Assembly (NCBI GenBank): GCA_029465975.1
Contig: CM055728.1
Location: 28,922,052 to 28,986,051 of the forward strand
Source: Dallia pectoralis
Taxonomy: Eukaryota; Chordata; Actinopteri; Esociformes; Umbridae
Reading direction: 5' to 3'
DNA length: 64,000 nt
The position numbers were made by a program, and so were the translations under genes. Shown one piece after another: positions 26,701-39,365 of the stretch. The notes beneath the pieces were generated by a model, which was given only the letters and a program-made list of their open reading frames with translations, searched no databases and was not told where the DNA came from. Each line of letters starts with the position of its first letter. Within the stretch, counting starts at the first letter, position 1.

Positions 26701-28383
26701 ACATTTCTCCTTTATGTTTTTAACTTCTTGCAACGTATTTTCTCTCAACAGTGTTCACTGGCGGCTTCACTGGACGTAAACGATTCACAGCTACGTTTAC
26801 AAACACGGTTACAGATGAGAAGCATAGTTAACAAATACAGAATAAGACAGTATCTCACATATACACACACACACACACACACCCGCACACACACGTGCAT
26901 ACATTCCATCACCCAAGCACGTTATCCCATTCCCACAGCTGTGACCACTCACTCACTCTCACTCTCTTCACGCTGATAATGTGCTCTACAGAAGTAACTC
27001 CGCCGTTGGTGAATATGACCGTGACAGTAGGTTATAATGACCCGGTGTTGTCTAACGTGACACACTCAAACTGACCGCTCCTGTCCCATCATTGGCATAA
27101 CGAACCCTCGCAGTAGCTGTGGTGAACAGCGAAATAAACTACACCCCCCCACAATCCAGGTCAAAACGTCCACATCAGTGCCTCTTCTCAAACTAACAGT
27201 AATCCAATGTAAATTATAGGCCAATTTACATTCCACAATCCCACACAGTGCCTCACGTCTCCTATTCTAAATAAACAACTTCTGTGAAACAATATTCTTG
27301 GAATTAACAGGAAGCAAAGATCAGCAGACTGTCATTGTATAATATTTTTTGTGATGTTAAGCTTTGTTGCGGTGGCTTTCTCTCTTGCGGAATCAACAAA
27401 AAGTCTTCAAAGCCGTTGAGAACATACTCCAGCCCATAACGGATTTCAGATTCGGTCTCCTTTAAAGCACTTTTTTTTCTGTGAGCAGAGACAGATACAA
27501 AGCCACACATGTTTTGGAGATGTTGTTTTTTATTAACCAATTATGTCTCTTTGTTTTAGCGGGACATGTCTGTCTGTGACTTATTCACAGTACTTTCATC
27601 TGCCTGCAAACTACATCTTTCATGGATGAAAACGGGAAGATGACGCAATAAGCTTCTACATTTCGGCCAATCAAACCTCAAATGCAGTTATTAATTAGTG
27701 GCACTTTTTCCATTGGTCAAATGAACTAAATCCAGAACCTTCTAATACTCCCTCTGCATACAGCAGGTTTTAATGAATCCTACCCTCCATGTACTTGTAA
27801 TGTGAGTGTACGTTAATACAGATCAGGCATAACTCCTGGCTGGAGTAGCTGGCTCCCTGTTTAGCTACAGTGTTGGGTAACTTCAGCTTTAAGGTAGACT
27901 CTCTCTATCCAGGAATCCTTTTTTATACTGTGGACAGCATGTTCCCAAACAGACAGGATATCACAAGAGCTCCTATTCCCAGTAATATGTGCTTATGAAT
28001 AGATGGGATCCCAGCTAATGTCTGAAGTATCTTTACGTAGCAGATCCAGTGGACTTGGCCATTGGGTTGGGGATTGCTAACGTGGTAGGTTAGGAGAATT
28101 AGGTTATGGTTAGGGAACGGGTTAGGGTCGAGTGAAATGCACACATTATCCCGGTTATGACTCAGAATCCACGTTTTCTGGTACCTTTATAATTGCTGGC
28201 ATTCTAACCGTAACACGTTCTTTGAAGCATCAGTCTCTATTAGTCAGTTTGACAGACATTCAGAATTGTAGTCAGTTGGGACCGATGTCCTATAACTCAA
28301 AAAAGTTCTGTTTTAACACACACACATTTATTACAGACACACTGCTAATCACACATTTAGTACACAAGCTTAGTGCTTTGCGC
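23727..28383. other. Gene-poor single-copy region
   Basis: I find no supported gene in about 4.6 kb. It contains a short CA run (26861-26893) and, near 28100-28130, degenerate GGTTAGGG-like motifs of the kind scattered in fish genomes. Open frames are below 125 codons and without domains. Confidence 0.5.
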
Positions 28384-28392
28384 GCACACACA

Positions 28393-28435
<43 letters not shown>

Positions 28436-28453
28436 ACACTCACACACACACAC
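28384..28453. repeat. (CA)n microsatellite
   Basis: CA run with a few CT interruptions. Confidence 0.93.
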
Positions 28454-28527
28454 TTGGTACATTTTAGTCATAGCTATTTATAAATGACCAAGGATAACCA
28501 GAACTCCATTGCAGATGGGACACTGGC

Positions 28528-28826
28528 CCCTCACACCGGCACCTCACACCGACCCCTCACACCGGCCCCTCACACCGGCCCCTCACACCGGCCCCTCACA
28601 CCACCCCCTCACACCGCCCCCACACACCGGCCTCTCACACCGGCCCCTCACACCGGGCCCTCACACCGGCCCCTCACACCGGCCCCTGACACCGGCCCCT
28701 GACACCGGCCCCTCAAACCGGCCCCACACACCGGCCCCTCACACCGGCCCTCACACCGGCCCCTCACACCGGCCCCTCACACTGGCCCTTCACACCGGCC
28801 CCTCACACTGGCCCCTCACACTGGCC
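28528..28826. repeat. 13-bp minisatellite, CACACCGGCCCCT
   Basis: About 22 copies of a 13 bp GC-rich unit, with CACTGGCCCCT variants at the right end. G is limited to the CGG core, so the complementary strand is G-rich. Confidence 0.95.
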
Positions 28827-29044
28827 CAAAGTGACATGCTTTTGGACTTATGGCGCTGCATCCTGCACAGGTCTCTGGGGCCATGCGTGCCGCCACAGTC
28901 TAAATTGAGACATAAACACAGTGTTTCTGTAGGGCAGCATCATGTGAGAGGGACACACTGATACACACCCAGAGCGGCTACACTGTGTACGCATTACTCT
29001 GGTGAAACAACAGCTGTGTATACAGCCCATAAACCGTGTCATTG

Positions 29045-29190
29045 TTTACAATTTATGTTTTACTCATTTCGCCCCGACGCCCTCAAACAGAGTCTTACAG
29101 TAGTGAGTGGAGACACTGCCAACCTGGTCCCCAGTGAGAATTGAACCCAAAACCTCAAGATTCGCAAGCACTGTGCTCCACTAACTCGTT
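29045..29190 (-). mobile_element. tRNA-derived SINE-like fragment
   Basis: Read on the minus strand, the sequence has a tRNA-like layout with a box B-like stretch, GGTTTTGGGTTCAATTC, preceded by a tRNA-like segment with GTTAGTGGAGCACAGTGCTT. It is followed by unrelated sequence. The box B resemblance and the tRNA-like start suggest a SINE head. A degraded tRNA pseudogene is the alternative. Confidence 0.4.
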
Positions 29191-32106
29191 GTCATTGACA
29201 GAGTCCCCCGATGTCTCAACTCAACGTGGCGTCTAAACATCGAACAGAAAGACATCATCTGTACCCCTGGAAGACCACAGCATGCGGGGCAGAAAACAAT
29301 ATGTTTGAAACCATAATGGCTGCCTAACACATGGTTTCTATTAGGGTTTTCCTTATCCTGTAGATTCTGTAGACAGTGTCTGTTCCAGGGTGGCTCATAT
29401 AAATGGCTTATATACGCATACATGTTAGCACTGTACATATATACGCTGTATAGTGTCAGACGTGTTTTCTTGACTTTTTGTGAGTCAATAACATTGCCTG
29501 CTTTGCGACTCATTCAGGTTTAAATTTAAGACAGTGAGTGAAACTGCTTTTCACTTGGTAAACATCTCACTCTGGCATTCCACAAGTTCTCCAGGATAAC
29601 TACATTTATTGTCTGTCAAGCTTTAAAAAAAGAATCAACTAATTCAGAAGTGAACAGGGGGGTCAAAAAAACAGAGAAACAAAACAAAACACTGTTGAAG
29701 AAAACAGATGACAAATTATGTCCAGAATATGAAGGTTAAAAAAAGCTTATCACAGGAGCTTTATGAAGGACTGTTATCACAGTGAAGAGGGGGAGGTTAC
29801 GGTAAAACAGGAGGAGAACACAGTTAAAATGTGAAGATATCAGCTAAAAAATAGCAGTTAAAATAACAGGGTAACAGTTAAAATAGAGGTTTAGTAAAAA
29901 GGTGGAGTAAACACCAAACATAACCACTTTGTCGTTTGTGTGTCTTTTATTTAAAAATGCACTTTACATCTAACAAAGAAAAATATATAATATTTATAAT
30001 AATATATAATAAATTGTCATTATGTACACTTCTTTACATTTCTGCACTAGAAATTTACACAATCACAAAATATATCGGTGGAACCTTTATGTCCCTTTCG
30101 GATGCAGCTGCAGTCTGTACATACATTCATGGGTTAAAATAACACCTGTTTTTAAAAAAGCATTTTTTAATTGAATGAAAGGAATGCATTGCTATTATAG
30201 GACACTACAGTCCGCTCAGCTTCAGGTATCGTTAATGCATGTTGTGTACAGGCAAAACGAACCATTATTACTGCAAAACCTAACATCACTAACACATAGC
30301 ACTTTATCCTGTTAGGCATTTTTGGTTCTTTATTTCATTCCCCACTAAAGCCAAACCTGTGTCTTACGTGCGATGAAGTCTGTTGTTTGGAAGTGTTTGT
30401 CTGAATCATGTGAACAACAAAGTTATGATTTCTGAAACGTCTGGTTTTACATGCTGAAGAGGACCTAAATAAATGTAGCACCATCCAATTCCAGTTTTTC
30501 ACCAAATGCATTTCCTCAGAAGCCTTAATTTAATTCAGAGCAGCTGTCTGCTGAAAGGCCTTAGGTTGGGAAAGCCACTGTTGCTGTAGGTTGTTCCAGA
30601 ACCATCTGATGAATCAGGGCAGACTCCTGTGGTGATACTGAGGCAACGCTCAGATTCAAGCTAGCTTCCTGCGACTAGCGGAACTACTTACATTCAAAGT
30701 TTCAAACTTCAGAAATGGTTTTCAGACATCAAATTCTGTGCACATTTAACATTTTAACTGAAATGAAGATCCTACAGATTATCTGTACCTCAGGTTGTGG
30801 CTGTTAGCGGTGAGCACCGTAAAAGCATTATCAATTTAAGTCAAAGCATTAATTTAACTGACATTGATATCAGGAATTTAGTCCTTCATATCTCCTGCTC
30901 ATTTCTATACCTTGATTGTTAGTCACTTATAAACATTTTGTTTTTATAATGTATATTGTCAGACTTGATCAGACTGGTTCAGCTTCACTGTTTGCCAAGG
31001 ACGATTTTATATTGCCCCAACTTTAATGTTATGGTTATGTTCAAATCCACAATGCTCAGTTGACATTTTGGCCCCAAAGAAATACATGTGGTATTGTTCC
31101 AAGGCCTGACACATGAACAACATTATGATATTGAAACAACAACGTTCCATCAGCAGCTGATGCAGAATGTCTGAGAAAATATCTCTTCGACGCAGATTCA
31201 CGAATAGAGAAGTTGAAGGTATTCAATACTGATGAAATTGGCCAGTCAGTTCACATTTATCACTAACACACCATACGACGTGTGAATTTCCTTTTTGTTC
31301 CAGCTGACTGATCAATGTTAGCCATTAACAGGCGTACGTGCCTTTAATCAGACACGAGCCACAACGTGGTGAAAAACAAGAGATAACCTCCACATTTTGC
31401 CGGTAGCTTATAATGGCAGGATCCAGGTGGAGGTCAGTAGTTCAACATGAACGTTTCAAACATGTTTTCTTTGGTTTGAAAAGCTACATACTAAATGTTC
31501 AAAACTTCTGTGCGGATGAGAAGATATTCTCATCACGTAGCAGACGACGGAATGTCGAGGCATCCAACAGCAGGCGGACACATCCACATAAATTATGTAA
31601 AACCTTCTAAAGTATAAAAATACTTTGCATAACAAACCCATTTTTTAGATTCTCATCTTAGAAGACAAACCCTAAAAAATTAAGATAAAGCTATTTACAG
31701 TAAATTTAGGTCTCCATTCGTGTCCAACATTGCATCACAATTTAAACGCTACGCTAATTTCCTATTGTGCCAAAATCTTATTGCGTAAATATTGCCTTTA
31801 AATCTCAACTGCTATTTCTTGTCTACTGAACTCCAACCATACGAGCTTCATAATACACAGCTGAACGTTTCATGTCAAGTAACAGTTCACTTTTTAGGAC
31901 TCCTTCTTGGCATGACCTCATTAATGATCACAGTACCACAAACCTGCGTCATACACACACTGTTGCACACGCATACCCCAAACATTTCACTTTGCAAGTT
32001 GTTTGAATGTTTGCCTCTGTCCCGCTGTTTCCTCTTCAACTTGATACAGGAACCCTTCCTGGCGTGGGGGTGGGGGTGGTGTACGGGTTTGGGACGGTCA
32101 ACGAGT
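29191..32106. other. Downstream flank of klf15, probably including its 3' UTR
   Basis: AT-rich single-copy sequence with no other coding evidence. On the minus strand, possible AATAAA polyadenylation signals lie at 30329-30334 and about 29945-29950. The klf15 3' UTR could therefore run about 1.8-2.2 kb past the stop codon. No transcript support is visible, so the 3' end is open. Confidence 0.4.
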
Positions 32107-32275
32107 TCAGGTTGCGGAGCGAACTGTCCTGCTGCTTCGTGGAAAGCGGTGGACTTTGATGTGTTTAGATAGGTGATCGCTGCGGGCAAACTTTTTCTCG
32201 CAGACGGGACATTGGTAAGGCTTTACTCCAGAGTGAGAGCGCCGGTGTCTGGAGAGTTCGTCTGACCTTGAGAAC
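32107..32275 (-). CDS. klf15: KLF15 last coding exon (zinc fingers 2-3 and C-terminus)
   Basis: This exon encodes the second half of zinc finger 2, all of zinc finger 3 and the C-terminal tail of Kruppel-like factor 15. A CTCTGTCAG acceptor precedes it. Its first base completes the Arg codon left split by the upstream exon, joining GCGW-R to FSRSDELSRH. In the 443-residue product, finger 2 closes with H398 and H402. Finger 3 has C410, C413, H426 and H430, with the base-contacting RSDHLSK helix typical of KLF/SP proteins. The tail RFPRSSRTVRSAT ends at a TGA (32107-32109) and closely matches the known KLF15 C-terminus. The intron splits finger 2 inside its codon for Arg. The protein binds GC-rich/CACCC sites in the nucleus and regulates metabolic genes, which is established for mammals and inferred here. 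Confidence 0.95.
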
Positions 32276-32594
32276 CTGACAGAGAGAAACAGAGAACAAG
32301 GCACATCAGACAACAAACATCCGTGCCAGAGTTTTCCTCGACACCCTGAGATATCAAGACCCTTCATTCTGTCAGACAACAGCAGTGCAGATGCCATAAC
32401 TTTTTTTCAGCCAACTACTGAGAGGAGATAAACAATCTTTCAGCAAACAGGAAATACAAGTTGTCGTCGGGATTCTAACTCACATTTTATAAAGGGGTTG
32501 TTACATTTTTTTATTAGGGAAAATAAATCCTGAAAGCTCAAGTTGAAACATTGCCAACGGGGTAATCATTGCAAGACCCTCCTACACCAGCACA

Positions 32595-32596
<2 letters not shown>

Positions 32597-32635
<39 letters not shown>
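32597..32635. repeat. (CA)n microsatellite
   Basis: CA run of about 38 bp within klf15 intron 2. Confidence 0.93.
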
Positions 32636-32638
<3 letters not shown>

Positions 32639-33025
32639 GTTCCAAACATACAATATCTCCAACCAGAGCTTTCTGTTCAGAAGGAGATGACATGGCAGCC
32701 ATACAATGTAGTGTTGTCAAATGTAAAGGCATCTCAACACATAAACACATAAACACATGTCCCTGCATCCTATAAGCTCATCTGTTTAAAGGGCCAGCCA
32801 TAACAGATCCATTTCACACTCATCACTGGATGGCCTTCTGCAGGTTTCATGTACAGTCAACAGGGGGTTATTTCCTACCCGAGACGGACTGTGTTCGCGT
32901 GGGTTCGCATGACATTAAGGCCACGTCATCTGTTAACCGAATTCTTAGTTGTAATTCCGTTATTGATTATCCCACAGAATGTGATGGGAATAAGTGTTTC
33001 TAGTACTACTAATGTAGCTAGTTAA

Positions 33026-34486
33026 AAGTGTCTCAGTCTGCCATTAAAACGATTAGTACACCTCTATTGTATTATTAACACTATTATTATTATTACTATT
33101 ATTAACATTATTAAAGTGTCTCAGTCTGCCATTAAAACCATTAGTACACCTCTATTGTATTATTAACACTATTATTATTATTACTATTATTAACATTATT
33201 AAAGTGTCTCAGTCTGCCATTAAAACCATTAGTACACCTCTATTGTATTATTAACACTATTATTATTATTACTATTATTAACATTATTAAAGTGTCTCAG
33301 TCTGCCATTAAAACCATTAGTACACCTCTATTGTATTATTAACACTATTATTATTATTACTATTATTAACATTATTAAAGTGTCTCAGTCTGCCATTAAA
33401 ACCATTAGTACACCTCTATTGTATTATTAACACTATTATTATTATTACTATTATTAACATTATTAAAGTGTCTCAGTCTGCCATTAAAACCATTAGTACA
33501 CCTCTATTGTATTATTAACACTATTATTATTATTACTATTATTAACATTATTAAAGTGTCTCAGTCTGCCATTAAAACCATTAGTACACCTCTATTGTAT
33601 TATTAACACTATTATTATTATTACTATTATTAACATTATTAAAGTGTCTCAGTCTGCCATTAAAACCATTAGTACACCTCTATTGTATTATTAACACTAT
33701 TATTATTATTACTATTATTAACATTATTAAAGTGTCTCAGTCTGCCATTAAAACCATTAGTACAGTGTCTCAGTCTGCCTATTGTACACCTCTATTGTAT
33801 TATTAACACTATTATTATTATTACTATTATTAACATTATTAAAGTGTCTCAGTCTGCCATTAAAACCATTAGTACACCTCTATTGTATTATTACACTATT
33901 ATTATTATTACTATTATTAACATTATTAAAGTGTCTAGTCTGTATTATTAACACTATTGTATTATTATTATTATTATTACTATTATTAACATTATTAAAG
34001 TGTCTCAGTCTGCCATTAAAACCATTAGTACACCTCTATTGTATTATTAACACTATTATTATTATTACTATTATTATTATTAAAGTGTCTCAGTCTGCCA
34101 TTAAAACCATTAGTACACCTCTATTGTATTATTAACACTATTATTATTATTACTATTATTAACATTATTAAAGTGTCTCAGTCTGCCATTAAAACCATTA
34201 GTACACCTCTATTGTATTATTAACACTATTATTATTATTACTATTATTAACATTATTAAAGTGTCTCAGTCTGCCATTAAAACCATTAGTACACCTCTAT
34301 TGTATTATTAACACTATTATTATTATTACTATTATTAACATTATTAAAGTGTCTCAGTCTGCCATTAAAACCATTAGTACACCTCTATTGTATTATTAAC
34401 ACTATTATTATTATTACTATTATTAACATTATTAAAGTGTCTCAGTCTGCCATTAAAACCATTAGTACACCTCTATTGTATTATTC
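33026..34486. repeat. 88-bp minisatellite, about 16-17 copies
   Basis: The unit starts AAGTGTCTCAGTCTGCCATT, continues with AAAACCATTAGTACACC and ends in an ATT-rich segment (ATTATTATTACTATTATT). Most copies are virtually identical, which suggests recent expansion. Irregular units with partial duplication or loss lie at about 33765-33790 and 33890-33990. It lies inside klf15 intron 2. Confidence 0.96.
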
Positions 34487-34949
34487 GGTATTATTCTGAT
34501 GATTGGCGTTGTCGCCTCTGGCGCCTCAGCTTCCAACTAAGGAGCAGCTCCATATTTAATTAACTGTCTCTTGGGGCGGGACTACACTGGCACAAGTTAC
34601 TGCCAAATAACTGCAGTTTCATCTGACAGCAACATTATGGCCTATACTTTAAATGATGTCTGGGTACTCTCTACACCCCCAAGCATGTTCCACTCCCCTG
34701 CGTATTTCGTGTCGAAACACGACTTGGTTAAGCCGTCGATTCAAACTCAGCCGTTCCCCGTCCGTGTCTCATGAGCCAATAAGCACTGTGGGAAATGGAT
34801 TAGCTCAAATGATGAAAGGGGAGAATTAATTGCCTCTTACAACCCTGTAAGAGTTACAAACGTACAACCCACATATTCTGGCGCACAACCTCTTTCTTTT
34901 CTCGAATGTATTTACCTGGAGGGCTGATAGTCGATATAGTAGATATATT

Positions 34950-34986
34950 GGTGTGTGAGTGTGTGTGTGTGTGTGTGGGGGGGGTC
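34950..34986. repeat. (GT)n followed by a G run
   Basis: Short GT tract that ends in a G8-9 run, just left of a SINE-like segment. Confidence 0.85.
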
Positions 34987-34989
34987 TGT

Positions 34990-35120
34990 TGACTGGGGCA
35001 TTGACTAGAATCTCGCTGGTCCCAATCCCGTAGCCATCAAGGTATCTGGCCCGGCGCCCTTGAACACTTCCACTAAGTGACACCGGATAAGAGAATAAAT
35101 GTCTGCTAAACGACCGACGT
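34990..35120 (+). mobile_element. SINE-like 3' segment
   Basis: The right end, GGATAAGAGAATAAATGTCT followed by GCTAAACGAC, is close to the common fish SINE tail GGATAAGAGCGTCTGCTAAA. It is preceded by a CCGGCGCCCTTGA-type body segment also usual in such SINEs. The tRNA-like head is degraded. The orientation is plus, judged from this tail. Confidence 0.5.
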
Positions 35121-35637
35121 GTTAATTGGTGTCACTTTGAGGCGGGGTGGGGGGCTCGGGTGTGGAGGGGGGTCCTTGACTGCCCACCTGCGGCTTCCAC
35201 AGATTAGTCAGACTACACTCTGACTATGTTGGAGCTTGTCCCTGAACTCGGCCCTGCAGCGTCAATACACAGATAAGACCAGGCAAGAGGAGGTGCCAGA
35301 GGACCGCTGTGGTGAACTACACAAACTGAGGGCTCAATTCAATCAAACCCCCACACCCCCCCACACCCTCAGGTATGCTATAACTTTTGGATGAATGTTA
35401 TAAAGAATGACACTGCGTAAACATTGCTATGGCATGTCTGAATGAATCCCAGCCATTAAATGCATCTGAAACTCTTTCCTGTACAACATAGTGTATGAAC
35501 ACACATTTAATGGAATTTGAGTCTTACTAGACATGTATGAAGGCTGCTCCGTTTGGCAAAACAATAACAACTCCAGACCAGTAGCCTGGGCTGCATAAGA
35601 CGGTCCTGTTCAATACTATCCTGTTCTCAGACCATCC

Positions 35638-36166
35638 ATTAAGCTCCATCTATTCTGCTTAATTCATTAAGCTCCAACCATTAATCTCCAAACATTCAGC
35701 TCCATCTATTAAGCTCCATCCATTAAGCTCCATCCATTCAGCTCAATTCATTAAGCTCCAACCATTAAGCTCCAACCATTAAGCTCCAACCATTAAGCTC
35801 CAACCATTAAGCTCCATCCATTAAGCTCCAATGCTCCATCCATTAAGCTCCATCCATTAAGCTCCATCCATTCAGCTCCATCCATTCAGCTCCATCCATT
35901 CAGCTCCATCCATTCAGCTCCATCCATTCAGCTCCATCCATTAAGCTCCATCCATTCAGCTCAATTCATTAAGCTCCAACCATTAAGCTCCAACCATTAA
36001 GCTCCATCCATTCAGCTCCATCCATTAAGCTCCAATGCTCCATCCATTAAGCTCCATCCATTAAGCTCCATCCATTCAGCTCCATCCATTCAGCTCCATC
36101 CATTCAGCTCCATCCATTCAGCTCCATCCATTCAGCTCCATCCAACCATTCATCTTCATCCATTTA
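35638..36166. repeat. 14-bp minisatellite, CATTAAGCTCCATC
   Basis: Tandem array of CATTAAGCTCCATC, CATTCAGCTCCATC and CATTAAGCTCCAAC. A distinctive CTCCAATGCTCC junction occurs twice about 204 bp apart (near 35831 and 36035) with the same variant order around it, so a block of the array was duplicated. It lies in klf15 intron 2. Confidence 0.93.
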
Positions 36167-36404
36167 ACTCCATATATTACACTACATACATTAAGCAGCA
36201 GAAATCACAATGCACATTAAGTTAAAAACTGGATGGACTCTAAGGAATATCTTAAAAAATATCTTAATTTAATTAACGGACCCATACAGTTTTTTACCAA
36301 AGATAAAGTGCACCAACTAAAAAATATATGTGATTCGAAAAAAATTATTAGACTTTATTGTACAGAAAGGTTTAGTAGGTTGATCCACAGCCGTGCAACG
36401 TGCA

Positions 36405-37190
36405 CCACAGGCAGTGGTGTTACTGCTCCAGCACACAGCCGTACACGTGCACCACAGGCAGTGGTGTTACTGCTCCAGCACACAGCCGTACACGTGCACC
36501 ACAGGCAGTGGTGTTACTGCTCCAGCACACAGCCGTACACGTGCACCACAGGCAGTGGTGTTACTGCTCCAGCACACAGCCGTACACGTGCACCACAGGC
36601 AGTGGTGTTACTGCTCCAGCACACAGCCGTACACGTGCACCACAGGCAGTGGTGTTACTGCTCCAGCACACAGCCGTACACGTGCACCACAGGCAGTGGT
36701 GTTACTGCTCCAGCACACAGCCGTACACGTGCACCACAGGCAGTGGTGTTACTGCTCCAGCACACAGCCGTACACGTGCACCACAGGCAGTGGTGTTACT
36801 GCTCCAGCCCACAGCCGTACACGTGCACCACAGGCAGTGGTGTTACTGCTCCAGCACACAGCCGTACACGTGCACCACAGGCAGTGGTGTTACTGCTCCA
36901 GCACACAGCCGTACACGTGCACCACAGGTAGTGGTGTTACTGCTCCAGCACACAGCCGTACACGTGCACCACAGGTAGTGGTGTTACTGCTCCAGCACAC
37001 AGCCGTACACGTGCAACACAGGCAGTGGTGTTACTGCTCCAGCACACAGCCGTACACGTGCACCACAGGTAGTGGTGTTACTGCTCCAGCACACAGCCGT
37101 ACACGTGCAACACAGGCAGTGGTGTTACTGCTCCAGCACACAGCCGTACACGTGCACCACAGGTAGTGGTGTTACTGCTCCAGCACACAG
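36405..37190. repeat. 47-bp minisatellite, about 17 copies
   Basis: The unit starts GTGCACCACAGGCAGTGGTG, continues TTACTGCTCCAGCACAC and ends AGCCGTACAC. It is highly homogeneous on the left. On the right, two variants (GGTAGTGG and GTGCAACACAGG) alternate, which suggests a two-unit duplication. The unit contains ACACGTGC. It lies in klf15 intron 2, and long open frames through it are artefacts. Confidence 0.96.
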
Positions 37191-39365
37191 GTGTTACTTC
37201 CTACATGTGTGTATTTACTGGGTTTGATTATGCAGGGTAGTGTGCAAGTGTGGAAAGTCTCTACTCAATTAACAGTACAATGACTAAGATTCCAATTTAT
37301 GCAGGTAGAAGTGTCCTTCTGATGTAACAACTAGTACTCAACAAAGTTGCATTTCCAAAAGTAATTTTCAAACCAATTGGTAAACCAAAATGGCAAACCA
37401 AAATTTGTTTAAATTAAATGTCATTAATTGTTATTTTGCAGGATGATGAAGATGAAAATTACATTGTTTTCGGTTTTATCAAGACTATTGAAATCACTTG
37501 TTGTCAGGGCACCTTAATTTGCAGATGAACACTAAAACGCAGAATAACAGAAGGGATCCTTCTGACAAGCACAGCCATTCCTCAAGTTTAGCCCATTGCA
37601 AAAAAAATTGAATTGTTCCAGTAATCAGCTAAAACACATTTTCATAAAAAAATGTTTTTATGAAAATGTAAAAATTAAAATAAAAAAAATTAAAATTAGT
37701 ATATACTCTCTGCTATATACAAACAAACATATTCATTAAAATTTAGAGCCTGTAAAAACAGACAATTTTAATATTCATACATCAGGTTTCTCTATATTCC
37801 GGCTGCTGCAGATACAATCAACTTCAATAGTCGACACGTTCATCAAAAGACAGCATTGGCAATAATGTAAGTGGTGCTTAAGGTTTTACGAACTCTCTGT
37901 ATTCTCTATATTCTTCAACTTGAGCTGATCTGTCGCTGCTCCAGTATAATCTTGAGGTAAAGCCAATCCCATCGACCCTGACCATAACTGGATCAATCAT
38001 TCTCTTTATCCTGCCTCAGCCCAGAGAGCTGTAACTGGACACTGTTTACATATTTGGTAACTGCTTCGCTATGAGACCAGGAATTGGCCGACAACAATCG
38101 TGGACAACGTACACTGGATTTTACTATATTATGGGTGTATATGATTCATGTAACAGTTTTTGACGGTGGTAACATTTAATTGAGTAAAGAGTGAGTCATT
38201 TTCTTAGTTGAGTGAAAGTACAAACACAGACGCAAGAGAAAGTTCCTTTGGGGAAAGAATGCACTGAATTGTATGTAATGTTCTACAAACCAAACCTGGT
38301 ATTATGGTGTGTGAGTAGATGCCAGAGGAATCTCCACTGAGCGGTGGGATGTGTCAATTTGGTATTTTGCACATCTGAGAATAGGAGGAATGTAAAACGC
38401 TCTTCTATTCTGTTACAACACAAGCCTGTGGTACAAAGACACAGATGGCTGGCAGGGCACATTTCCCAAGCTCCCTTCCATTGCATCACCAGGGGGCTGA
38501 AAAGGAAAGTGCTCCCTTGGGGTTGGGGAGGGTACAGCAGGGTGGTCCTCTGTCAGGGTTAACCAGAACTGCTAAACACGACCAATCTAATCCGATGGAC
38601 ACAGACTCACCAACTTTTCCCTCGGGCACACTCTTGGTTATGTGTAGTTGTGCAACTGCGCTGGGTGAAAGAGGCAATGCGAGTGGACTTTAGAGTAAAG
38701 CGTTGCACGATCACAGGTCAAACAATAGGTTAAACTTTGGCCACTGAAGAATTATCCGGATTTCCAGTAGGTGGAAACAGACAAACAAGCTCCTTTGACC
38801 CACCAATAGATCATGGAGAGAAATCTCATTACTCTGCCCTAAACACTGTCGTCAAAGAGCTGTTGCCAAAACTTTGAACTTGACTGAAGTGTGCAACCAA
38901 GTGCAGATGATTAGCAAACACAGGGAAGGCTAGAGAGGGACAAAGTCTGCACGCACATGAAAGGCTTTATCTAATCTCAGCATAATGGAGACAACAAGAG
39001 AACAGATCAAATATGGACGGTTAAGTCAGGGACACTAATCAATTCAGCTCCAGATGTTCTCTTCGTGTAAATGTTGTCTCCGTTCTGAGGAGCTGGTGGT
39101 ATTGGCACCATATATCTCTCCCTGGTAATAACAAAATAAACAGATTACCATGCTAACCGGGCAGAATCGATTCATCTCGGGAAATACAATAGTCATCGTT
39201 AACACTGTTGCTTCTGCTGCTCGATCATGGACCGGAATCATACATCTCATCACAGCTGAAAGAACTAGGGCAAACTCACTCACTGTCACCCCTGGGCTAT
39301 ATACACTTGAATGATCACACTCAGAGTACAGCTGTTAGCTAGTCACAAGCACAAACGCCACTTAC

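Larger units (their letters stand above)
32276..39365 (-). other. klf15: klf15 intron 2 (7.1 kb)
   Basis: Bounded by GTAAGTG (donor, minus strand, at 39365) and a pyrimidine-rich CTCTGTCAG acceptor (32276). It holds three large minisatellites, microsatellites and a SINE-like tail, all listed separately. No extra coding exon was seen inside. The stretches 37191-38280 (AT-rich) and 38281-39300 are single-copy and without a supported feature. Confidence 0.85.

Noticed and set aside
28080..28135. Internal telomeric repeat
   Set aside because: The GGTTAGGG-like motifs are few and degenerate and do not form a tandem TTAGGG tract.
36233..37166. Plus-strand frames of 190-257 codons over the 47 bp array
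   Set aside because: The unit length is not a multiple of three but the unit has no stop in any of these frames. They lie antisense in a klf15 intron and are purely repetitive.
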